64,000 bases of DNA, taken from positions 14,136,001-14,200,000 of the forward strand of contig CM075940.1 of NCBI GenBank assembly GCA_038030265.1, written 5' to 3'. Under the pieces are notes generated by a model. That model searched no databases. It was not told where the DNA came from and was given only the letters and a program-made list of their open reading frames with translations. This stretch comes from Corythucha ciliata. Lineage: Eukaryota; Arthropoda; Insecta; Hemiptera; Tingidae. Position 1 is the first letter of the stretch. Each line of letters opens with the position of its first letter. Below, piece after piece: positions 50,425 to 59,230 of the stretch. The position numbers and the translations under genes are program-made.

Positions 50425-50560
50425 AGCCCCGTCCACATGCTCAAACTTTCCTTCAAACTTATTTGTGTGCAAACGGGTTTGAATCAGCAGGTTTGGGTTT
50501 TATTACATGCGGGGGGCAAACCCATTCGCACAAGTAAGTTTGAAAAAAAAAACGCTGCGA
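50425..50560. mobile_element. Small fold-back (MITE-like) with ~28-30-bp arms
   Basis: TTCAAACTTATTTGTGTG through GGGTTTG (50,452-50,481) is mirrored by CAAACCCATTCGCACAAG through TTTGAA (50,517-50,544). It begins with GCCCCGTCCACATGC and contains a near-mirror GCATGTAATAAAACCC on the other strand. It is inserted in the family A array. Confidence 0.65.
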
Positions 50561-50579
50561 ATTATCGAACAATGCCTTA

Positions 50580-50939
50580 TTAAGTAATTAAAGATTATTT
50601 GAGTACAAACATTCAAGCTTTATTAATGGCCGACTAGTTTCGGAGTAGACTGCACTCCATTTTCGAGGCCGAAACAAATCTCTTTGACAAACGTCTCACG
50701 CAAAATTCCCAAAAATCCCGGCGACGGATGTACAAGGAAACTTGTTTCTGTACAGGACAGAACAAGTACAGAAACAAGTTTCCTTGTACATCCGTCGCCG
50801 GGATTTTTGGGAATTTTGCGTGAGACGTTTGTCAAAGAGATTTGTTTCGGCCTCGAAAATGGAGTGCAGTCTACTCCGAAACTAGTCGGCCATTAATAAA
50901 GCTTGAATGTTTGTACTCAAATAATCTTTAATTACTTAA
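50580..50939. mobile_element. 360-bp fold-back element, apparently perfect 174-bp inverted repeat
   Basis: The arms at 50,580-50,753 and 50,766-50,939 appear identical by eye, with a 12-nt loop (AGGACAGAACAA). The ends read TTAAGTAATTAAAG, and TA lies on both sides (50,578-50,579 and 50,940-50,941), the duplication expected of Tc1/mariner-type transposition. Two mirrored 70-aa ORFs (MTNVSRKIPKNPG) are artefacts of the symmetry. Each arm contains a GGAGT/ACTCC stem followed by GAAAC, comparable to the stem-GAAAC of the element at 30.9 kb. A transcript would fold into a long dsRNA hairpin. Confidence 0.9.
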
Positions 50940-50944
50940 TATTA

Positions 50945-51400
50945 ATAACATTCACGAAACTCATAAAATGCCTTATTATTTCGACTGCGGGTTTATTATT
51001 CATCGATGTAGTCAAATCCGGCTTGAAATTACATGAAAATCAACACCCCACACCCCTATGATCCCAAATCCTTTGAAAATCCCCATTTTGGACCCGCTTT
51101 TGGCCCATAAAACCCCAAGGAGTTATTTGATCAAACTGATCAGATGTTAGGACCAACTAGACCCCAAATGGAGTCTATGTGCGAAAGAACGAGTTTTTTC
51201 GAGCAATCCTAGGGCAAGATATGGCCCGGACGGCGACGGACATTTTTTTTTTATTGCAGATTTGGATTCTACGCACTTTGAAACGTAAAACTACAAATTT
51301 TGGGGGGGGGGGGGTCAAACAAATTTGTTTGCGATACGATTACAAAGACTTACTATTGAGAAATAATAAGTCAAAATTGGACGTATGGTCGGGGCTTTAT
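50945..51400. other. Gene-free stretch
   Basis: Contains a G13 tract at 51,302-51,314; otherwise nothing recognisable. Confidence 0.6.
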
Positions 51401-51404
51401 GAAT

Positions 51405-51640
51405 TTAAGAGGGTGAAATCGTCAGTTTTGGTGTATAACGTGCGTTATGTGGGCAAAATCATCAGATTTTGGGTAAAACCGGTAGTTGAAGGATTAAATC
51501 GTTAGTTTTTGAGTAACACTTCAGCTTTGGCATAAAATCGTCAGTCTGGGGGTAACAAAACTGTTAGTTTTAAGGGAAAATCACCAGTTTCTGGGTAAAA
51601 TATTCGGTTTTGAGAAAAAAAAACCGCCTTTGGGATGACT
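51405..51640 (-). repeat. Family A array, right part
   Basis: Units such as GTAAAATCGTCAGTTTTGG. About 230 bp beyond it lies GGCTGGCTGTGCCCCTG (51,872-51,888), the inverted form of the CAGGGGCGTAGCCAGC that opens the family A head at 6,517. The 230 bp between do not match that head. Confidence 0.7.
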
Positions 51641-51889
51641 TGTTGACAACTTAATTCGCAGGGTTTGCTTCACAAATCTGGCACACTAAAAATATTTTCT
51701 TAAAAGTTTCGGCTCTGTGAAAATCACAATTTTGTGAATTTGGATTATTCGAAATGGTAATTTTACGAAGGGTTCTCGCTATAAAATGTAGAAATACAGA
51801 TTGGAGGAGGAGGAGGGGGGGAATACCAGCAATTGTGAATCTGACAGTTACTGCCCACCGCTAAGGTCAAAGGCTGGCTGTGCCCCTGT

Positions 51890-54571
51890 ATAAAACATTA
51901 AATTTACATTATTCTTAAACAATTTATAGAACAATGTGACCACAAGTTACAGCCTTATATGAATCTACCAAGTTTTTTCATTTAAAAAAAATCAAACTAT
52001 ACGCAGTTAGATTCTGGAACTTCTGACAAGCTTATACACATGCTAACTACCCCCACCTTCTCAACCTATGCCCCCCCCTTAAAGAGCCAGAAAAATAACT
52101 AACTATGTACCATTGTACCAATATATGTTTCTCCGACGCTGGTCGTTTGCTAAGGGTAAGATTCCACGAATGTATTTCGTCGTGTTAGCCTCAGAGCTCA
52201 TAGCAAAATAACTGAAAAGCTTGTTGTTAAAAAAAAAAAAAAAAAATTTTATTTGTGTTGTTTGCTGATACTGGAGAGAGCTACACGCGAAAAACAGGAA
52301 TTCAACTAAAGGGATGTATCAATAGTTTAAGTACCGTCTATCCCAGTATCGTATTCATTCACTCCTCAGGCTATCAAAAAATTAATTTTCCTTCAACTTC
52401 CTTCCTTCCTTCCTTCAATAGTACAACTTCTTCCCACCGGATCTTGAATTCCCTTTATGAAACTTCCGACTCTTGCAGAGATATTAAGAATCAGAGTATA
52501 AACATTGAACTCTTGTTAGTCATAATTGAAGTGGTCATTATACATTTTTTTCGAGGGAGGAAAAGCTTAAATCTTGAACAAGAAATGGTTTTTTGTTTGT
52601 TTAGTTTTTTCGTCCTACCTTGTTCTTTTGTCTTTTCGTGTCGTAAATAATGAAGCCTATTCTTATTGGGATTTATAAGATAATTTTACAGGGTCTGCCT
52701 TTCATGGGAGGAAAATCGAGAATAAAAAAAAGAGTACATGCCTTGGGGAAATGATGAAAGGGAAAAGGTTAATTAATTAATGAAATGCCTCACTTTTAAA
52801 GAAAACACAACGCTATATTTGAAATTGATAGCCATCTTCACCCCCTCATCCTTAGCGCGGAATCCGTCTTTTCTGTTCCCATTCACTGTGCCGTCAATTA
52901 AGAAGCTCCCAGTCAAGTTTTAACCTTGTTTGTCTCATTTCTATACAAGCTACATGGATAAAGTTTAGAATGCTCGCTGCTTCAAAACTAACTTGGATTT
53001 TCTCTCGATTCAACCCTGTGCAGAACTCTTTCTGTTCTTTTAACGTTATTACAGGCCTTTTTTTCGTGAAACGTATCCTTCGCAGTGCTTAATTTTATTT
53101 AATCCCCCCCCCCTTTGACCCCCTGAGGAAAACCGCGCATTAAAAGAGTCAACACTGCCGGTCATAAAAACGAATATTAGCAATGACTAAGATGAAACCT
53201 CGGACTCAATAGTAAAAGTTCTGGGAGGGGGGGGGGGTGAGGAAACTTCCCGGAAATGTCAACGCCAAATAAGAAGTTAAATGCACGAGTTTAATCTCGA
53301 ACTGTTATTCTTCCTTGTTGCAGCGCGAACAGTTACGATTGTAGAGCCTTAACGATGATTAAGACGAGTTCCTCTTCGCAATTGGATTTAGTTTTACAAA
53401 TTGAACCAAAATATTCTCTTTAAAGTCAAGTTCTTATTGGCTCTCATTAGGGGAAAAAAGTGATTTTCTCCTTTTTTTCAATCCTGAAAAGAGATATTAG
53501 CCAAAAACGTTTTGAACTTTTTTTCCTCCTAAAGTGAATTTCATGAAAGGGAGAACATTTCAACGCTTATGATTTTATGAAAGCAAAGATTTAGTGGCTT
53601 AGAATTTTTTAAAAATCTCATGCTGACGCGCGTTGGTTAGCGCGCATAAATTCATGTGGCGGAAAATCTCAAGAGCTTGTGTTGAGTTTCTTTTTTTTAC
53701 CCAGCCTTTAAATTCACTCAAAACGTGCGAGAGGGAAGTTTATTAGCAAACATTAAACGCAAAAAAAAGAGAAGGAAAGAGTAACTTTTGTAATTTTGAG
53801 ATGATTGATGGCTACTCCTGCTTACTGGTCCCATTCCCCCCCCCACCCCCTTTTATGTGGTCGTCGGGGGAGCGTGTATGGATTTCTGAACGGACTCGAA
53901 ACTCCGACAAAATAAATTTGTTGTATTTTGTCGGGGTCTTTCAACGACGCTTCCACAGTTCCAAATTACCTCGCAGTTTTTTAAACAAAATGTATAGCGT
54001 ACGCGGCACCCAAAAATTGATTTCTAGGAAAACCTCGGCAGTCTAATTCCAACTCCCCCCCCTCTCACTCTCTTCAGCACTACGACGAACAATTAAAATT
54101 TGTTAGCGTGGGTTCATTGGAAGATTTCAAGTTTTTATACAGTTTCTCGTGGAAAAACTTCGTGGCCTCGAAAAGCTACGCTGAAACAATTTTTTGATAA
54201 CGAGTCCCCCCCCCCCTCTCGAATCCAAATTGAGAACCAATGGCTGTCCAAGTTTGAGGACACGTCACGAAAGCACTGTTAAATGTATAGAAAATCGAGT
54301 GAGTCTCAATTCTCGATACGAAATAAAGCGGAAAGACTATACATACAATACAGGGAAGCCGTGGTACACTATTGGAACCAGAGAAGCGGAGAATAACAGC
54401 TCACCGCTCTTCCCTGTGGCAATCATGCGAGCAAAACTTTCAACTAAAGCTTATGACCGGTGTGCTGTGCTCATCCTGTTATTTCCGCATGAAAATAAAG
54501 TCCGTGGTACCACAATTTAAAGTGTTATTATTCGATGGATATAATGAATAATTCTGTCGCCGGTATTTTTA
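51890..54571. other. Gene-free stretch
   Basis: Contains an A18-type run near 52,229, a (CTTC)5 microsatellite at 52,397-52,416, a G11 tract at 53,227-53,237 and a C11 tract at 54,206-54,216. The 131-aa ORF at 52,255-52,650 spans the microsatellite and is not supported. Confidence 0.65.
52397..52416. repeat. (CTTC)5 microsatellite
   Basis: Five uninterrupted CTTC units. Confidence 0.9.
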
Positions 54572-54776
54572 ATTAATAAATTAATTAAACTGATATTATC
54601 CGGACGACGATGGAAGGGCTATGCCCTTTTTTTGCGTAATTGGCAGCGTGCTGGACTGGTAATCCAGAGGTTGCGGGTTCAAATCCCGCCGGGGAGCCAT
54701 TTTTTCTCGAAACTCGAATCGTGTGCCCTTCCATCGTCGTCCGAATAACATCAGTTTGATTAATTCATTTATTAAT
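54572..54776 (+). mobile_element. Fold-back element enclosing a tRNA-like core, copy 1
   Basis: The arms at 54,572-54,619 and 54,725-54,776 pair almost throughout; the inner part GGACGACGATGGAAGGGC is mirrored exactly by GCCCTTCCATCGTCGTCC. Between them lies a tRNA-like cloverleaf. The word TGTTATTATTC occurs on both sides (54,523-54,533 and 54,776-54,786) and could be a target duplication. A decayed relative lies at 14,976-15,165, so this is a dispersed family. It may be a tRNA-derived SINE or a DNA element that captured a tRNA. Confidence 0.8.
54624..54698 (+). pseudogene. tRNA-Thr(GGT)-like sequence, probably not a functional tRNA
   Basis: The D-stem TGCG/CGTG pairs only through wobbles. 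The anticodon stem CTGGA/TCCAG is perfect, with loop CTGGTAA (anticodon GGT at 54,658-54,660). A 5-nt variable loop and a perfect T-stem GCGGG/CCCGC with loop TTCAAAT follow, and GGTTCAAATCC fits the RNA polymerase III B box. The acceptor stem is poor (CCCTTTT opposite CGGGGAG) and the A box is weak. Eukaryotic nuclear tRNA-Thr normally uses AGT, CGT or TGT, so GGT is unexpected. Confidence 0.5.
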
Positions 54777-54789
54777 GTTATTATTCAAT

Positions 54790-55560
54790 TAACACGCGAC
54801 CTTCTAATCATGTCGTATATAGTCAGCGGACGAGCGTGGGAAAGTGGCTTTATCACTCGACGTCCAATTTGTACTTTTTGGAGAATTACCCAATAAATGA
54901 GCTTTTCAAAAGTCACCAAGTCTCGCTTTTTGGCGAATAAAATCATGGAAATCGAATGTTTCGCTTTTTAGAGGCTCCAAAGATGAGGAGGGGAATTGGC
55001 AGACACGCGACACCTAATTTTCCGACGGATACCCGGGGCTGAAACTCACGATTTCGGAGTTTATGCGTGAAAATGTCCTTCTTTCTGGCGGATGGTTATT
55101 TTATTTTCGTTAGAAAGGTGACTGTTTTGAAAACAACAAAAAACTTTACCACGATAATTGGCAATTTAATGTTTTACAAGTGTGTTGCTCGGGGGAAAGA
55201 AAAACTGGGCGTTTTTTGTAAACAAATATAGATGAACAAACGAAGGAATACTCGATACTTCTAATTCCTTAAACAAACCACTCCAACTTTTATTTGATTT
55301 AATCCGTTTTTATTCGGCGAAATGTCTCGTTCCACGACAGTTTTCAAAACGACAATGCGGGGGTGTTTAGTTTATGGATATAGAAATAATAATTTATTGA
55401 GAGAGAAAAAGAGACGCAATTTCAAGTTTAGGGCGAACAAACACAATTTAAAACGGAATATCAACTTTAATAGCATGGGTAATAATTCTGGAAACAGACT
55501 GCCATTTGTTCGTCTAACGCACTTGGATTGCAGTGGCCAGGTCTAGACCCTCTGGGAGGG
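54790..55560. other. Gene-free stretch
   Basis: Loosely repetitive AT-rich sequence with CGCTTTTT(A/G)GAG-like words near 54,920-54,980. A 74-aa ORF at 55,322-55,546 is lysine/asparagine-rich and unrecognised. Confidence 0.55.
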
Positions 55561-55764
55561 GGCGCATTCCGGCATTCCTGATTTTCGTTTTAAAAATTTG
55601 GTAATTTAGGCACGAAACAGTTAACTTATAGGGCTATTTATCGTCTGGAACTCGCAAAACTGTCTCGAAATAAATACGCCCCCCCCCCCATCGGAAACTT
55701 GCAATACGGCTCAAATTAGTCAATCCAACCCCAAAAAACTGGATTTTGGTACTGAAATCTTCCT

Positions 55765-55890
55765 ACCAAATTTGCACAGAAACGGTCACAGTCCGTCGAC
55801 AACTAAATTTCCGTTGGAAACCAATCGTTTATGTAGCCTTTCTATTCCAGATTTTCTGTCCAAAAACTGATAACTTGTTCCCCTAGAAAG
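55765..55890 (+). mobile_element. Family A element 'head', partial copy 2
   Basis: TTCCGTTGGAAACCAATCGT, CTTTCTATTCCAGATTTTCT and GTCCAAAAACTGATAAC align with 6,660-6,725. It points towards the minus-oriented head at 58,895-59,230, so the two heads face each other around the arrays. Confidence 0.55.
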
Positions 55891-56114
55891 TGATATTTTT
55901 GAAGCTAAACTGCTGAGGCGGTCAACTGCGGTAATTTAGCCCCTCGTCGAGACGAATAGTTAATCGTCAGGAACTCACACAGACCTGTAGAGTGCTAAGT
56001 TGCAGCCAACTCTTATTCTTGGCCTGGGACTGAGACCGAAGAAGCTGGCATTTCCCCTCACGCCATGAGTCTGCCTGGTGCGCGGAGGGGGGGTGGCTAA
56101 ATGAGATTGTTTAA

Positions 56115-56360
56115 AATAGTTTTTTAACCCACAAAAGTGTTTTTTTTGGTGAGCCATACCCGTCAAAATGGCTTGTTAGTGCGCAAAATACCGCACAAGT
56201 AATTATTTGTAGCTGAAATAAATTTTTTAGTGAGCAAACTTTATGAAATTGGTTCCATTAGTGAATCATACCAGCGAAAATGGTTTTCAGCGAGTGTAAC
56301 CGCCGAAATTGGCGTTTTTAGTAAGTGAAACCCGGGATATTACTGTTTTTTTTATGCAAA
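56115..56360. repeat. Family D degenerate array
   Basis: About seven imperfect units of TTTTTAGTGAGC(G/A)AA(A/C)C plus a CGAAATTGG-like segment, roughly 29-30 bp each. Related to 8,595-8,690. Confidence 0.7.
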
Positions 56361-56964
56361 CCAGCTAAAACCGGGTTTGAGTGCCAAAGGGGGCCACCCA
56401 GCGAAATTGCTTTGCTGGCAACAAAAATACAAAATTGTCTTCTTCATAAAATTGACAGTTTCATCATAAAATTGACGAATTTTAAAGAATTCTTACTTAA
56501 TGCCACTGTTTTTAACCTCCAGCACGAACTTTCCCGCGAACAGCCCTAAAGTCCAAAAGGAAGAGATTTTGGAGGTGTTTATTGCCCTGGTGACCTTGAC
56601 TCAAAGGGAGGGGCCATGACCCTAGTGGTGGTTTCGGGGAGTTAAATAAACAGCGAGTTTATGACGATCAGTAATCAGTGAAGACCACGATTTGTTGTCG
56701 CGGAGGGGAGAGGGGGGCGTGATTTCTGGGCGAAATTTGTATTTGTTTTGGCTGATAGGTGACGTTTAGCGAAATAATGTGTTTCAAGTTCATTTTGCAA
56801 AACAAAATAGCAATTTAACCCCTGAAACAGACAGTGAACTCATAGAACAGATGATGGCGGGTTTTATGCCATCAAAAACTCCCACTTTTGTCTGGTAAAC
56901 TATCGGTGTACTCTCCAGCGGCGTAGTCGCAACCCTTCGTATAGGGGGGGGGGGCAGAAGATGT

Positions 56965-58895
56965 CAGATGCACCAAAGACCCCATTGACGGAGGATTGTA
57001 GCCAAAACTGACGATTTGTTCCAAAATAAGACAATATTTCACCAAAACGGACGATTTCATGATAAAGCTAACGTGTTTACACCAAAACATTTGGCGGTTT
57101 TACCTCATTAATGAATATTTTACTCCGAAACTAGATATTTTACCACAAAACCGAGTTAAGTGTTGTTCGTAGGATTTCACTACAAAAAACTGTCGTTTAT
57201 AACACCAAAACTAACTATTTCATACCAATACCTCACGTGTTGCCCCTTAACTAACGATTTAACCCTAAAATTGGCGGTACCACTCACTCCAAAACTGGAT
57301 ATTTTACTCCAAAACTGAATATTTCACACCATAACTGACGTTTTCCCTCAAAACTCCACCACTAAATCTATTTTAAGGGTGAAATCATCAGTTTCGTAGT
57401 GAAAACTTCATTTGTATGGTAATTGTTTTAGGGTGGAAACTTCTTTTTTGTGGTAAAACCACCAGTTTTGGGGTACAATTCAATTTGAGGAAAAAATGTC
57501 AAAAGTTCAAGGGTGAAATCACGATTATTGTAGTAAAATCTTCGGTTTTTACAAACTTGTCAGCTTTGGCGTGAAAAATTTATTATTGGTCTGAAATCGT
57601 CACTTTTCGTAGTGAAATCCTCCAAAACTAAAGATTTCACGCTAATGCTGACGTGTTACGTCAAAACTGAAAATTGCAAGAAAATATTGGTGATTTTACC
57701 CGTGAACTAAATTTTTATATGTTTCCCTAAAAATGAAGCCCACAAGCCGGTGGTTTCATCACAAAACTTATGTTTTTAATTTCAAAATTGAAGTTTTTAC
57801 TTTTAGCACCTCCGCACACTGGCGACCATTCAGTGGCGGCCACCGTGTGCGACGGCCCTAAAACTGCGAAAACGTATAGTAACCAGGTTTTCACGCTAAA
57901 ACTGAGGCGACGTCACCCTCAAAATAAACTTAGTGGTTATACCTGAAAATAAGCCTAGTGGTTTACCTCAAAACTAGAGTTTTAGCTCGAAACTGGCTAT
58001 TTTAGCACAAAAGTGACGATTTTAGTACACAAATGGCAATTTTAGCGCCAGACTGGCGATGTTGATGGGAAGAAATCATAAGTTTTGGGATTAAAACAGT
58101 CAGTATCGTGGTGAATTAGCCAGTTTTTGTAGAGAAATATTCAGAACACTTCAGGGGGCTTGTTTTCTAACAAAAAAGCAATACGTGTCTCACAGCAATA
58201 TGTCTATTTCATCAAGTTTTTCGAACATATGAACGAAATTCCGTTCAGGTTTGGAGTAAAGCGTCAGATTTGTGGTAACATAACCAATTTTGGGGTAAAA
58301 TACTCATTTCTGATGTTTAAACCGTAAAATTTGTTTTTGGGGTAAAATCGCCAGTTTTGTAGTGACGTCTTCATTGGTTGAGGGGAGGGGGGGTTGTAAG
58401 GCACCGTCCTATACGTGAGCGAGAATTGCGAGATTTCAGCGTTTAGCGTTTTGAGCGGAAAACGCCCGTACAGTGAGTGTTCAATCCGAGCGTTTCCGAT
58501 GAGAATCGCGCACCAGCTACAAACGCTAAATCCGTATGACACGGGGTAACACGTCAGTTTTGGCGAGAAATCGTACGTTTTTGTTAAGTAAAATCGCTAC
58601 TTGATGGACAAAACTGGGCAGTTTTTAATGCAGAGAGGTCTGTTTTGGTAAGATTATTCGTTTTTCCTACAGTTTTGGTTAAACCCGCCAGTTTTTAGGG
58701 TGAAATAATCAATTTTGGGGTAAACCCTTGGGTTTCAAAATCGCCAGTTGCGTGCTGTGAAATGTTTAGTTTAGGGGTAAGGAGTAACACATTGACTTTC
58801 GCGTAAAATTGTCAGTTTTGAAGTAAAATATTAAGTTATAGAGTGAAACCTTCAGTTTTGGGTTAAAAAACGCCAGTTTTTTAGTTTAAAAATAC
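56965..58895. repeat. Family A array with internal strand flips
   Basis: Plus-oriented units (CCAAAACGGACGATTTC) run to about 57,360, minus-oriented units (GGTGAAATCATCAGTTTC) to about 57,605, plus again to about 58,055 and minus to the end. Short unique segments interrupt it, such as the GC-richer 58,395-58,550. It ends at the minus-oriented head. It is the largest array in the window and has no ORF support. Confidence 0.8.
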
Positions 58896-59230
58896 TGGAT
58901 TTTTACGTCTTTCAGACAAGACGTTGATGAAAAGTCGGACACCCACTATTAGCCTCTCCTACAAAAGTATCGATATCCGGGGAAGACAATGCCAGTTTTT
59001 GGACAGAAAAACAAGAATAGAAGGCTTAAAACCGACACTTTCCCAACGGAGACGTTAATTTTTGATTAATTACGGCCCTGTTTGTAAAAACTCAGTTTCC
59101 GGGGAAGAATTTGACGATTTAATGCGCTTATTTCAGATTTAATGAACTATAATAGTTCTTTTGCTGGGGTTTCTATAACATCCGACGTCTTCTGCCCACC
59201 CGTGGATCAAGAGCTGGCTACGCATCTGCC
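58895..59230 (-). mobile_element. Family A element 'head', copy 3 (inverted)
   Basis: The reverse complement contains GACTTTTCATCAACGTCTTG, CTTCTATTCTTGTTTTTCTG, GGAAACTGAGTTTTTAC and AAATCGTCAAATTCTTCCCC in order, matching 6,517-6,835 over most of its length. The outer end GCTGGCTACGCATCTG is a degraded form of the GGGGCGTAGCCAGC terminus. Confidence 0.7.

Noticed and set aside
50623..50896. Two nearly identical 70-aa ORFs on opposite strands
   Set aside because: They are mirror images created by the perfect inverted repeat, not genes.
52255..52650. 131-aa plus-strand ORF
   Set aside because: Runs through the (CTTC)5 microsatellite and has low-complexity serine/phenylalanine stretches.
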